Shown in pieces: positions 1 through 7,276 of a DNA stretch of 14,336 nt (positions are counted from its first letter, which is position 1; the number at the start of each line of letters is the position of its first letter). The notes below the pieces were generated by a model. The model was not told where the DNA came from and searched no databases. It saw only the letters and a list, made by a program, of their open reading frames with translations. The translations under genes were made by a program, and so were the position numbers. The stretch comes from Candidatus Albibeggiatoa sp. nov. BB20 (GTDB lineage Bacteria; Pseudomonadota; Gammaproteobacteria; Beggiatoales; Beggiatoaceae). The DNA is taken from NCBI GenBank assembly GCA_016744725.1, contig JADGDW010000126.1, positions 1 through 14,336 of the forward strand, written 5' to 3'.

Positions 1-343
1 GTTTTATGTTTTTTTAACAAACTATATATCATTATAAAATGATTGGTTTTACTAAGTTCCACCCATTTTTGCGTACAGACTGCGGCCTCTAAATGTTGAT
101 AATAAGTTGAAAATAAAGAATATATTTTAAAATATTGATTTTGAGTTTAGGTTCTGGCAATTTTTAAAAGTGGTCTAAAATATAGCTTAAAGATATGGAA
201 TTAAGGTAATGCAGGATAGCGTAGACTTTGCAAGCAATTGTATAAATAATCATATTGGACAAAATAAAACTAAAGCTAAGAGGATTGTTAACAGAAGAGG
301 AGGAGGGTTTAGATATTTTGGAGAGAAAACTCAATGAGTAACT
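1..343. other. AT-rich stretch without a recognisable gene
   Basis: No convincing gene is seen here. A plus-strand reading frame of 42 codons runs from the ATG at 209 to the TGA at 335-337 and has an AAGG four bases upstream of its ATG. It is rich in Lys, Arg and Gly towards its end and I do not recognise it. A minus-strand frame at 164-352 is Ser/Ile/Leu-rich low-complexity sequence and reaches into the start of the neighbouring MITE copy, so it is probably spurious. The stretch may be the edge of a gene-free region or may hold a degraded gene. Confidence 0.4.
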
Positions 344-459
344 TATAGTCAATTCTATATTGGGTGTGAGGACTGGCAGTCCTTTTATACTTTAAATATC
401 AATCAGTTTTAAAATCTAGGACTACCAGTCCTGTATCACTTTAAAATAAAACAACTATA
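344..459 (-). mobile_element. 116-bp MITE-like palindromic element, copy 1
   Basis: The element begins TATAGTC and ends ACTATA. Inside are two 15-bp near-palindromes, AGGACTGGCAGTCCT at 369-383 and AGGACTACCAGTCCT at 418-432, whose starts are 49 bp apart. Its reverse complement aligns without gaps to 9784-9899 at 96 of 116 positions, which fixes both ends. It carries no coding sequence. If the outer TA on each side is a target duplication, the element proper would start TAGTC and end in its complement, as expected for a MITE mobilised by an IS630/Tc1-type transposase; that assignment is inference. It lies downstream of gpmA. Orientation is assigned relative to copy 2. Confidence 0.8.
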
Positions 460-500
460 CAGCCGATTGCGAGTATTAAACGCTATATTCAATCAGTTTT

Positions 501-540
501 AGACTGCCAACTTTGGTTTTAAATCAAAAGTCAGCAATCT
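501..540 (-). terminator. hairpin just past the gpmA stop codon
   Basis: Read on the minus strand, as the gpmA transcript would be, this forms a stem of about 14 pairs including three G-U wobbles, AGAUUGCUGACUUU against AAAGUUGGCAGUCU, with further pairing inside. It starts 13 bases past the gpmA stop. The wobbles sit on the minus-strand RNA, which favours that strand as the functional one. No U-run follows, so it may stabilise a 3' end or be a processed end rather than a classical terminator. The motif GACTGCC and the neighbouring TCAATCAGTTTTA (488-500, also at 399-411) suggest kinship with the adjacent MITE family. Confidence 0.4.
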
Positions 541-552
541 ACACTCAAAAAA

Positions 553-1299
553 CTACTTTGCTTTGCCTTGATTAGCAACTGCGGCCATGGCGGCTTTGAC
601 TGCTTCTTCATCACCTAAATAATAGCGATTAGTTGGCTTCATATTTTCATCTAATTCGTAAACTAAAGGCATACCTGTTGGCACATTTAAACCAACGATG
701 TCTTGTTCTGAAACACCATCTAAATATTTAATCAACGCACGCAAACTATTACCGTGAGCGGCGATAATCACTTTTTTGCCTGATTTAATGGTCGGTACAA
801 TGGTGTCATGCCACAAAGGAAGCACCCGATCAACCGTGTCTTTTAAACATTCTGATAAAGGAACTTGACTGTCATCCAAATCTTTATAACGCGCATCATT
901 ACCCGCATAACGCTCATCTGACTTTTCTAATGCAGGCGGTGGTGTGTCATAGCTTCTACGCCAGACTTTGACTTGATCTTCACCATGTTTTTCCGCAGTT
1001 TCGGCTTTATTTAAACCTTGTAATGCTCCGTAATGGCGTTCGTTCAACTTCCATTCACGTTGCACAGGAATCCACATTAAATCCATTTCATCCAAAATAT
1101 GCCACAATGTTCTAATCGCACGCTTTAACACTGACGTGTAAGCAATATCAAATTCAAAGCCTTCTTTTTTAAGCAACTCACCTGCTGCTGTGGCTTCTTT
1201 CAAGCCTTTTTCAGATAAATCTACGTCTTTCCAACCAGTGAAACGATTTTCCTTATTCCAAACACTCTCACCATGTCTGATTAAGACTAACTTATACAT
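553..1299 (-). CDS. gpmA: 2,3-bisphosphoglycerate-dependent phosphoglycerate mutase
   Basis: This cytosolic enzyme interconverts 3-phosphoglycerate and 2-phosphoglycerate in glycolysis and gluconeogenesis through a phosphohistidine intermediate. The protein has 248 residues, normal for the cofactor-dependent family. The N-terminal LIRHGES motif carries the catalytic His9. NRFTGWKDVDLSEKG (18-32) is typical of dPGM, NERHYGALQGLNK (86-98) supplies the acidic catalytic residue Glu87, and IIAAHGNSLRAL (178-189) carries the second active-site His182. The Asn/Arg/Tyr-rich stretch with WRRSYDTPPP (113-122) is also diagnostic. The start has a weak purine-rich GAGAG upstream on its strand. A candidate promoter lies at 1339-1369, between it and rnpB on the same strand. 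Read-through from rnpB is possible because no clear terminator separates them. Confidence 0.97.
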   Translation of the reverse strand: MYKLVLIRHGESVWNKENRFTGWKDVDLSEKGLKEATAAGELLKKEGFEFDIAYTSVLKRAIRTLWHILDEMDLMWIPVQREWKLNERHYGALQGLNKAETAEKHGEDQVKVWRRSYDTPPPALEKSDERYAGNDARYKDLDDSQVPLSECLKDTVDRVLPLWHDTIVPTIKSGKKVIIAAHGNSLRALIKYLDGVSEQDIVGLNVPTGMPLVYELDENMKPTNRYYLGDEEAVKAAMAAVANQGKAK

Positions 1300-1338
1300 A
1301 AATCTATACTCTCTGATTCAATGAATAACCAACAACCT

Positions 1339-1369
1339 ATTATAATAAACTCGTTGTTAAGGTTTTCAA
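1339..1369 (-). promoter_or_regulatory. candidate sigma-70 promoter of gpmA
   Basis: On the minus strand a TTGAAA box (1364-1369) is followed after 16 bases by TATTAT (1342-1347), or after 19 bases by the overlapping perfect TATAAT (1339-1344). This lies 40-70 bases upstream of the gpmA start and downstream of the rnpB 3' end. It is a consensus match only. Confidence 0.5.
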
Positions 1370-1410
1370 TTAGATGTGGATATTTAAAAAGCTTAGATGA
1401 TTGGGATTTA

Positions 1411-1758
1411 GAAAGTCAGTCTATAAGCCGGGTTCTGTATACTCGAAAGCATGACAATCATTCATCTGGGAAATTCGTCACCGAATCCCTCAAGCGACCT
1501 ACCCGAAACCACGCGGACACACATGTATATGTTTCTTATTTGGTCTTGCTTCAAGTGGGGTTTACCCTGCCATCACTGTTGCCAGTCATGCGGTGCGCTC
1601 TTACCGGCACCATTTCACCCTTACCTTTTTCAAGGCGGTATATTTTCTGCGGCACTTTCCGTAGGCTTTCGCCCCCCAGACGTTATCTGGCACTCTGTCC
1701 TATGAAGCCCGGACTTTCCTCCCTATTTTTCAATAGCGCGATTGTCCAACCAACTTTC
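1411..1758 (-). ncRNA. rnpB: RNase P RNA, bacterial class A
   Basis: This is the catalytic RNA of ribonuclease P, which removes 5' leaders from tRNA precursors with the RnpA protein. On the minus strand it shows the class A signatures: AGGAAAGTCCGGGCTTCATA near the 5' end, CAGAGTGCCAGATAACG, GGTAAGGGTGAAA, GGTAAGAGCGCACCGCATG, GGGTAAACCCCACTTGAAGC, and near the 3' end AGATGAATGATTGTC followed by ACAGAACCCGGCTTATAGAC. The ends come from helix P1: GAAAGUUGGUU at the 5' end pairs with GACUGACUUUC at the 3' end over 11 pairs, two or three of them G-U. The length of about 348 nt is normal. Open frames on the opposite strand are spurious. Confidence 0.97.
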
Positions 1759-1768
1759 TAAGAGAGAG

Positions 1769-1797
1769 AGTTTAAGCGGTTTTGCCAATGTTCGCAA
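1769..1797 (-). promoter_or_regulatory. candidate promoter of rnpB
   Basis: On the minus strand TTGCGA (1792-1797) and TAAACT (1769-1774) are separated by exactly 17 bases. The -10 box ends about 10 bases before the first base of helix P1, so transcription would start at or just before the mature 5' end. Both boxes match the sigma-70 consensus at only four of six positions. Confidence 0.5.
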
Positions 1798-1864
1798 GTT
1801 GATACTTTCATTTATAAGTGGTTTTTCTATAAAATACTGAAAATTCATATTTGAGAGCATGACA

Positions 1865-2713
1865 ATGAACCAAGCCTTTGCAGACAAAGCAATTTTAATT
1901 ACAGGTTGTTCCAGTGGAATTGGCTATGGTGTGGCAAAAGGATTAAAACAACGTGGCTATCGGGTATTTGCAACCGCGCGAAAATCAGAAGATGTGGAAC
2001 GCTTGAAAGCTGAAGGATTTGAATCGGTGCAATTAGATTTAAATGATTCTGATTCTATCCATCATGCCGTAGAAACGATTTTAGGGCTTACCGATGGCCA
2101 ATTATATGGCTTATTCAACAATGGCGCGTATGGTCAAGTTGGTGCGGTTGAAGATTTGAGTCGCCAAGCATTACGCGAACAATTTGAAACCAATATTTTA
2201 GGCACACACGAATTGACTTGCCAACTGATTCCCGTGATGCGTCGTCAAGTTGAAGGGCGCATTATTCAAAATAGCTCTGTGCTTGGCCTTACCGTGTTGC
2301 CATTGCGTGGTGCATATAATTCGAGTAAATATGCATTAGAAGGACTGTCAGCAACATTAAGAGTTGAATTACACGGCAGTGGGGTTTACGTGTCACTGAT
2401 TGAACCTGGTCCAATTCGGAGTCGATTTCGGGAAAATTGTGTACCCCATTTTAAACGTCATATCGCTAATATCAAAAACAGTCCGCATCAAGCAAAATAT
2501 GCTTTAGCAGAACAACGTTTATTAAAACAAGGAGATGTTGCGCCTTTTACATTGGGCACAGATGCGGTATTGAAAAAAGTGATTCATGCCTTGGAAGCAA
2601 AAAAACCTAAGCCGCATTATTTTGTGACCACGCCAACTTATATATTGGTGACTTTGCGTTATTTATTACCTGTTGCCGCGATGGATTGGGTTTCACGGAA
2701 TATTGGAGGATAA
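1865..2713 (+). CDS. SDR family oxidoreductase, YbbO-like
   Basis: Short-chain dehydrogenase/reductase with the classical Rossmann layout: cofactor motif TGCSSGIG (13-20), NNGAYG (85-90) in place of the usual NNAG, catalytic Ser138, and YNSSK (151-155) with catalytic Tyr151 and Lys155, followed by SLIEPGPIRSRF. By recall it matches E. coli YbbO along its length, including the C-terminal segment with LLPVAAMDW, so an NADP-linked reductase of an aldehyde or lipid-like substrate is possible; the substrate is unknown. The start is placed at the second ATG (1865), because GAGAG at 1853-1857 leaves seven bases to it but almost none to the ATG at 1859. This gives 282 residues. The gene is transcribed divergently from rnpB. 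Confidence 0.9.
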   Translation: MNQAFADKAILITGCSSGIGYGVAKGLKQRGYRVFATARKSEDVERLKAEGFESVQLDLNDSDSIHHAVETILGLTDGQLYGLFNNGAYGQVGAVEDLSRQALREQFETNILGTHELTCQLIPVMRRQVEGRIIQNSSVLGLTVLPLRGAYNSSKYALEGLSATLRVELHGSGVYVSLIEPGPIRSRFRENCVPHFKRHIANIKNSPHQAKYALAEQRLLKQGDVAPFTLGTDAVLKKVIHALEAKKPKPHYFVTTPTYILVTLRYLLPVAAMDWVSRNIGG

Positions 2714-2788
2714 ATAAATGATGAGAGCATAACCGCATATTTGCTTGGTGTATCAAGGTTTTGTTTATAAATCACTATTATTTTTTAC

Positions 2789-2816
2789 TTGACAAAGTCA
2801 TTCAAATCAACACAAT
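2789..2816 (+). promoter_or_regulatory. candidate promoter of the OmpA-family lipoprotein gene
   Basis: A perfect TTGACA (2789-2794) is followed after 16 bases by CACAAT (2811-2816), a four-of-six -10 match. Transcription would start near 2823, about 27 bases before the proposed TTG start. The weak -10 box keeps confidence low. Confidence 0.35.
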
Positions 2817-2849
2817 CATCATTGACAATCTTAAAGGGAGGGTTTGACA

Positions 2850-3812
2850 TTGTCTAAAATCTATTTGGCTTATGGCTTTATCTTATTGTTAACGGCAGGC
2901 TGCCAATTTAATCCCATTCAATCTAAATCAGAAAATCTTGATATTCAGCGGGTCAAGAATTTATCTGCGCAACAGTTAACCAAACTTACGTCGTTGCCAG
3001 CAGAAGATACTTCACCCAGCGCATTATTTTCGGCTATGGAAACCTTAACCGAAGCAGAAAGAAGCTTATTTGATGCTGAAAGTTTAAGAAATGCTGAAGA
3101 AGAGCAATATATTGATATTTTACAGAAAAAAAGAGAACATATTGCTTTAGAGTTACAGCAAGCTGAGCAGTTATTGCAACATGCAAAAGATTTGCGGGAA
3201 GCGGCTGAAATGGAGCATTTAGCCTATTTATCTCAACGCCAGTCTGAAATTGCATCCCGTGTCGCACAACGTAAACGAGAAAAAGTAGAACATCAACAGC
3301 TATTAGATAAACAACTGGCATTCCTACAGGAAGTGAATCATTTACAAGATGAATTGTTAGGCGAACAGTTACAAGTTGCTAAACAGAACTCAAAACGTTT
3401 AAAAAATGAACTCACTGAACTGAAAAGTAAGCAAACAGAACGGGGCTTAGAACTCAGTTTTGGAGAAGCCTTTTTTGATTTAGATGTTTCAGAATTGCCT
3501 GTTGAGGTGTTGATAAATTTAGATAAAGTCGCAGAATTTTTGAAATCAAGGTCAATTTACAAAGTCTTAATCGAATCTCATACCGATAATTCAGGCGAAG
3601 AATCTTATAATGTAGATTTATCTCAACGCAGAGCAGATTTTGTGCGGTCTAAACTGATTGAACGCGGTATTCAGCCCAGCCGAATTATGGCAAAAGGTTA
3701 TGGAGAATCATGGCCAGTAGCCAATAATGAAACAGAATCAGGTCGACAACTAAACCGCCGTGTGGAAGTGATTATTCTCAATCGAGGTGATGACGAATTT
3801 TTACAAAATTAG
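2850..3812 (+). CDS. OmpA-family outer-membrane lipoprotein with coiled-coil stalk
   Basis: Predicted envelope protein linking the outer membrane to peptidoglycan. The N-terminus has a short hydrophobic signal ending in LLTAGC, a lipobox that makes Cys18 the lipidated first residue; Gln follows, which favours outer-membrane retention. Residues about 60-195 are rich in Glu, Gln, Lys and Leu and look like a long helical or coiled-coil region, as in DUF4398-OmpA proteins. From about 203 to 312 there is an OmpA C-terminal domain: FFDLDVSELP, then SHTDNSGEESYN with Asp246, LSQRRADFV, KGYGESWPVANN and GRQLNRRVEVI. The peptidoglycan-binding Asp and Arg are both present. The start is an unusual TTG at 2850, eight bases past the strong ribosome site GGGAGG (2836-2841); the in-frame TTG at 2844 is too close to that site. 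Confidence 0.9.
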   Translation: MSKIYLAYGFILLLTAGCQFNPIQSKSENLDIQRVKNLSAQQLTKLTSLPAEDTSPSALFSAMETLTEAERSLFDAESLRNAEEEQYIDILQKKREHIALELQQAEQLLQHAKDLREAAEMEHLAYLSQRQSEIASRVAQRKREKVEHQQLLDKQLAFLQEVNHLQDELLGEQLQVAKQNSKRLKNELTELKSKQTERGLELSFGEAFFDLDVSELPVEVLINLDKVAEFLKSRSIYKVLIESHTDNSGEESYNVDLSQRRADFVRSKLIERGIQPSRIMAKGYGESWPVANNETESGRQLNRRVEVIILNRGDDEFLQN

Positions 3813-3972
3813 CCTTTATTTTTGATGAGCGTTTGTTATGTGATTTTCTAATAATACCTTACATTATCAAACCTTTTTTCTTTAACTGAAGCCATTTTTA
3901 GCATAATTTGTTGAACCGACATCGCGTGCAATGCCCTCAATTTATGCTTTAATTTCTAAAAATACTCAATCC

Positions 3973-4003
3973 TTAACATTTCATTTCCGAGCTAGTTTAT
4001 AAT
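3973..4003 (+). promoter_or_regulatory. candidate promoter of the cbbQ-type gene
   Basis: TTAACA (3973-3978) and a perfect TATAAT (3998-4003) are separated by 19 bases. The -10 box overlaps the ATG at 4002. If it is used, transcription starts near 4010 and translation must begin at the next in-frame ATG at 4035. The spacer is longer than ideal. Confidence 0.4.
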
Positions 4004-4034
4004 GCTTTTCTCATTATCGCCTACTCGTGCATAT

Positions 4035-4844
4035 ATGACTCAAGTTCAAACTACTGAAACCTATATCATTACACAACAGCCTTATTATGAACCCATAGGC
4101 AATGAAATCAGTCTATTTGAGGCTGCATACCAAAACCAATTGCCCGTGTTACTAAAAGGGCCTACAGGCTGTGGCAAAACGCGCTTCATGGAATACATGG
4201 CTTGGCGTTTACAACGACCGTTGATTACGGTGTCTTGCCATGATGATTTGACCGCATCTGATTTAGTCGGACGATTTCTGATTAAACAGGGTAACACCAG
4301 TTGGATTGATGGTGCGTTGACCCACGCGGTACGCTGCGGCGGCATTTGTTACTTAGATGAAGTGATTGAAGCCCGCAAAGATACCACGGTTGTGATTCAT
4401 CCTTTAGCCGATGACAGGCGCGTATTACCGATTGATAAACTGGGCGAATTACTGGCAGCCCCTGCTGAATTTTGCTTAGCTCTTTCATACAATCCCGGCT
4501 ATCAAAGTGTACTCAAAGATTTAAAACCCAGCACTCGACAACGTTTTGTGGCTTTAGAGTTCAACTATCCAACCTATGATGTTGAGCGCAAAATCATTAT
4601 GCAGGAAACGGACATCGATTTAATAACCGCTGAAAAGTTGGTTAAATTTGCCCATACCACCCGTAATTTAAAACAAAATGGCTTGGAAGAAGGGGCTAGC
4701 ACTCGGTTGTTAGTTCATGCTGCAAAATTAATTCAATCAGGCATAGAACCGAAAGGGGCCTGTCATAGCGCGATTACTCAAGCCTTAAGCGACGATGCTG
4801 AAATGTTGACCTCGATTAATGAATTGGCCGCATCATTGTTCTAG
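4035..4844 (+). CDS. cbbQ: MoxR-group AAA+ ATPase, CbbQ/NorQ family
   Basis: Members of this family form hexameric ATPases that work with a VWA-domain partner (CbbO or NorD) to remodel Rubisco or nitric oxide reductase. The 269-residue protein shows PYYEPIGNEISLFEAA (17-31), Walker A GPTGCGKT (42-49), the family motif CHDDLTASDLVGRF (68-81), Walker B ICYLDE (104-109), EARKDTTVVIHPLADDRR, sensor-1 SYNPGYQS with Asn153, and the arginine-finger stretch STRQRF (166-171). The C-terminus continues with LEEGASTRLLVHA. CbbQ and NorQ cannot be separated by eye; the CbbQ name is the better recalled match. Start 4035 is chosen because the ATG at 4002 lies inside a TATAAT and adds 11 residues that look non-homologous. 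The usual partner gene is not adjacent; a CbbO/NorD-type gene lies at 11294-13402. The CaCA gene follows after 73 bases. Confidence 0.9.
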   Translation: MTQVQTTETYIITQQPYYEPIGNEISLFEAAYQNQLPVLLKGPTGCGKTRFMEYMAWRLQRPLITVSCHDDLTASDLVGRFLIKQGNTSWIDGALTHAVRCGGICYLDEVIEARKDTTVVIHPLADDRRVLPIDKLGELLAAPAEFCLALSYNPGYQSVLKDLKPSTRQRFVALEFNYPTYDVERKIIMQETDIDLITAEKLVKFAHTTRNLKQNGLEEGASTRLLVHAAKLIQSGIEPKGACHSAITQALSDDAEMLTSINELAASLF

Positions 4845-4917
4845 TCATCAGCTTGTTTTCTAAAATTTTATTCACATTATTTCTCACTCTACTACCTACG
4901 TTTTTAGGATTAACTGA

Positions 4918-6000
4918 ATGGATATTGTTACTTTAGTTTTGTTTTTACTGGGATTTGTATTCCTAGTCGTTGGTGCTGACACCTTGGTCAAAGGAGCTTC
5001 TGAATTTGCAACCTCGGTTGGTATTTCACCTTTAGTTGTGGGTTTGACTATTATTGCATTTGGTACGAGTGCGCCAGAGCTTGCGGTTAGTGTGCAATCG
5101 GCCTATGCGGGGCAACCTGATTTAACACTGGGAAATGTCGTCGGTAGTAATATTTTAAATATTTTGATGGTGTTAGGGATTGCAGCGGTCATCGCACCTT
5201 TAACGGTGAATACAAAGCTGGTTAAAGTGGATGTGCCATTGATGATTGCGGTTTCAATTTTACTTTATGTATTAAGTATGGATTTGATGATTAGTCGTTT
5301 AGACGGCATAATTTTATTCGCGATTGTCGCAATCTATACTACTTATTTAATCGTCCAAAGCCGCCGTGATAACAGTGTGATTGCTGAAGCCGAATTAGAA
5401 GAATTAGAAGAATTACAAAAAGACAGCCAAGAAAGCAGCGTTTGGGTGAAAGTAGCCTACATCCTTGTTGGTTTAGTGTTATTGGTTGTAGGCGCAAATT
5501 GGCTAGTTAAGGGTGCAGTTGAAATTGCACATTTATTTGGCTTAAGTGAATTAATTATTGGTTTGACCATTATTGCAATTGGTACATCATTACCAGAATT
5601 AGCTGCGACAATTGCAGCCAGTATACGTGGTGAAAAAGATATGATTATTGGTGGTGCAATCGGCAGTAATTTATTCAATATTTCAATGGTGTTAGGTCTA
5701 TCCAGTATCATCGCACCGAATGGGATTGCAGTCTCACCAACAGCATTAAGTGTTGATATGTTGATTATGATTGCCGTGGCGATTTTATGCTTACCAACCT
5801 TTTTTAGTGGCAAACAGCTTGATCGTTGGGAAGGTGTTTTATTTTTAGCCTATTACGTCGCTTACACCATTTATTTATTATTATCTGCTATCGATCATCC
5901 AAGTTTGCCATTATTCAATCAAGTCATGTTATGGGGTGTGATTCCAGCAACAGTTGTAATACTCAGTGGATTGGTTTGGCACGATCACAATCAGGCTTAA
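4918..6000 (+). CDS. calcium/sodium antiporter, CaCA superfamily (YrbG-like)
   Basis: Inner-membrane exchanger predicted to move Ca2+ against Na+ or H+. The 360 residues form two inverted halves of about five hydrophobic segments each. Each half carries an alpha-repeat: GTSAPEL (49-55) with GNVVGSNILN (72-81), and GTSLPEL (222-228) with GAIGSNLFN (246-254). The Glu of each PEL and the Asn of each GSN are the expected ion-binding residues. The halves are joined by an acidic cytoplasmic loop with repeated EELEE (about 157-172). AGGA at 4906-4909 stands eight bases before the ATG. The gene follows the cbbQ-type gene after 73 bases with no obvious terminator, so co-transcription is possible but a shared role is not implied. 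Confidence 0.93.
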   Translation: MDIVTLVLFLLGFVFLVVGADTLVKGASEFATSVGISPLVVGLTIIAFGTSAPELAVSVQSAYAGQPDLTLGNVVGSNILNILMVLGIAAVIAPLTVNTKLVKVDVPLMIAVSILLYVLSMDLMISRLDGIILFAIVAIYTTYLIVQSRRDNSVIAEAELEELEELQKDSQESSVWVKVAYILVGLVLLVVGANWLVKGAVEIAHLFGLSELIIGLTIIAIGTSLPELAATIAASIRGEKDMIIGGAIGSNLFNISMVLGLSSIIAPNGIAVSPTALSVDMLIMIAVAILCLPTFFSGKQLDRWEGVLFLAYYVAYTIYLLLSAIDHPSLPLFNQVMLWGVIPATVVILSGLVWHDHNQA

Positions 6001-6006
6001 GATTGA

Positions 6007-6044
6007 AATTCATTCTCATATATTAAGCGATGTGGGAATGAATT
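6007..6044 (+). terminator. 15-bp hairpin just past the antiporter gene
   Basis: The arms 6007-6021 and 6030-6044 pair over all 15 positions (AATTCATTCTCATAT with ATGTGGGAATGAATT) around an eight-base loop. The pairing uses two G-U wobbles that exist only in plus-strand RNA. It begins seven bases after the antiporter stop codon. No U-run follows, so it may be a 3'-end stabiliser or a Rho-associated end rather than an intrinsic terminator. Confidence 0.45.
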
Positions 6045-6105
6045 AAGACAGATTGCATCAAAAATAATAGAATAGCAATCAGTGTACATCATGTAAGGAG
6101 TTATT

Positions 6106-7131
6106 ATGACAACAAAACAAGACATTGTTTTTGAATTAGAAGAGCATCCTTTTGCCCAATATGTACGGATTTTAGGCAAGGGCAAAAATGGCTCACGTCC
6201 CCTCACTCGTGAAGAAGCTTACGATGCCATGAAAATGATTGTGACAGGTAAAGTTGAGCCTGTGCAACTCGGTGCATTCATGATGTTAATGCGGGTCAAA
6301 GAGGAAACACGTGAAGAGTTAGCAGGCTTTATCGAAGCCACCCGTGATTCATTTAAATTGCCTACAGGCATGGCTGACGTTGATTTAGATTGGTCTTCTT
6401 ATGCGGGTAAACGTCGTCACTTACCTTGGTTTTTATTGTCCACCTTGTTATTGGCTGAGAATGGTATTCGTGTATTTATGCACGGTGCAGGTGGTCACAC
6501 TTCAGGTCGGATTTATACTCAAGACATTCTTCGATTCTTAGGCATTGAATACGCTACGTCATTTGAGCAAGCGGCTGAGCAAATCAAACAAACCAATTTT
6601 TCTTATTTGCCATTAGAGTTTTTATCTCCTAAGTTGCATGAAATGATTGAATTACGCCCATTGATGGGTTTGCGTTCTCCTGTGCACACTTTGGCGCGGA
6701 TGATTAATCCATTTAGTGCACCGAATGTAATGCAAGGTATTTTCCATCCAGGGTATCAGGCAGTTCACCAAGAAGCAGGCATGTTATTAGGTCAGAAAAA
6801 TATGGCTGTAATTAAAGGTGAAGGCGGTGAAATTGAGCGCAATCCAGATGTTAAATGTGAAGTAAAAGGCCTGCTTAATGGGGAATTATTTGAAGAAACA
6901 TGGCCCGCCTTATTTGCACAACGTCATGTTAAAGAAGCAGAAATGCAACCAGAGCGTTTAGCCCAATTGTGGCAAAGTGAAATTGATGACGAATATGCAG
7001 TGGGTACAATTACAGGTACAACGGCGTTAGCTCTTAAGCTGATGGGTAAAGCCCATTCAATTGAAGAAGCTCAATCGATGGCGGAAAGCTTATGGCATAA
7101 CCGCGATAAGAGTAAATACGGCGCAAACTAG
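6106..7131 (+). CDS. TrpD2/YbiB-like protein of the phosphoribosyltransferase III fold
   Basis: The protein has the two-domain layout of anthranilate phosphoribosyltransferase. The N-terminal helical domain holds RILGKGKNGSRPLTREEAYDAM (21-42), GKVEPVQLGAFMMLMRVK (48-65) and EELAGFIEA; the alpha/beta domain includes MHGAGGHTSGR (125-135) and LRSPVHTLARMINPF. In true TrpD the PRPP loop reads GTGGD; here it is GAGGH and the usual NIST stretch is not evident, so the TrpD reaction is unlikely. By recall it resembles E. coli YbiB (TrpD2), a DNA/RNA-binding relative controlled by LexA, though several databases call such proteins glycosyl transferase family. The 341 residues fit that family. A strong TAAGGAG (6094-6100) lies five bases before the ATG. 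No other trp gene is nearby. Confidence 0.85.
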   Translation: MTTKQDIVFELEEHPFAQYVRILGKGKNGSRPLTREEAYDAMKMIVTGKVEPVQLGAFMMLMRVKEETREELAGFIEATRDSFKLPTGMADVDLDWSSYAGKRRHLPWFLLSTLLLAENGIRVFMHGAGGHTSGRIYTQDILRFLGIEYATSFEQAAEQIKQTNFSYLPLEFLSPKLHEMIELRPLMGLRSPVHTLARMINPFSAPNVMQGIFHPGYQAVHQEAGMLLGQKNMAVIKGEGGEIERNPDVKCEVKGLLNGELFEETWPALFAQRHVKEAEMQPERLAQLWQSEIDDEYAVGTITGTTALALKLMGKAHSIEEAQSMAESLWHNRDKSKYGAN

Positions 7132-7142
7132 ATAATATAATC

Positions 7143-7178
7143 GGGAGTGCTTGTTATTTTGCATGAGCGTGCACTCCT
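7143..7178 (+). terminator. hairpin after the TrpD2-like gene
   Basis: GGAGTGC (7144-7150) pairs with GCACTCC (7171-7177), extended outward by one G-T wobble, around a 20-base loop that allows some weak further pairing. It starts 12 bases after the stop codon at 7129-7131. No U-run follows. The right arm and flank GCACTCCTAA recur at 7482-7491, so it may belong to a short repeat family. Confidence 0.35.
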
Positions 7179-7233
7179 AAATATCAAGTAACGACCTATA
7201 TTGAACTACGTCTAAAAATGAACTTTAACTTGT

Positions 7234-7276
7234 GACAACGCATCGCGTCGTCATCTGACAGGACGCACCAGCGTCC
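7234..7276. repeat. two adjacent GC-rich hairpins
   Basis: The first (7234-7252) is GACAACGC, loop ATC, GCGTCGTC, with one mismatch in eight pairs. The second (7261-7276) is GGACGC, loop ACCA, GCGTCC, a perfect six-pair stem. They stand out in AT-rich surroundings, and a further GACGC-N4-TGTC relic follows at 7291-7304. They resemble dispersed intergenic repeat units. No U-run is present on either side in terminator position. Confidence 0.45.

Noticed and set aside
164..352. Minus-strand 62-codon frame
   Set aside because: Low-complexity Ser/Ile/Leu sequence that starts inside the MITE-like element; no family features seen.
1321..1761. Plus-strand reading frames of 146 and 84 codons
   Set aside because: They lie antisense to rnpB, whose class A sequence signatures and P1 pairing explain the segment.
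4002..4034. Upstream ATG of the cbbQ-type gene
   Set aside because: It overlaps a perfect TATAAT, and the extra 11 residues look unlike the family N-terminus.
3883..4917. Two TAACTGA heptamers (3883-3889 and 4911-4917), known from some Beggiatoaceae as abundant intergenic repeats
   Set aside because: Both are single isolated copies, and about two are expected by chance in both strands of a window this size.
5457..5813. Minus-strand 118-codon frame
   Set aside because: Shadow of the antiporter gene, whose alpha-repeats are clear on the plus strand.
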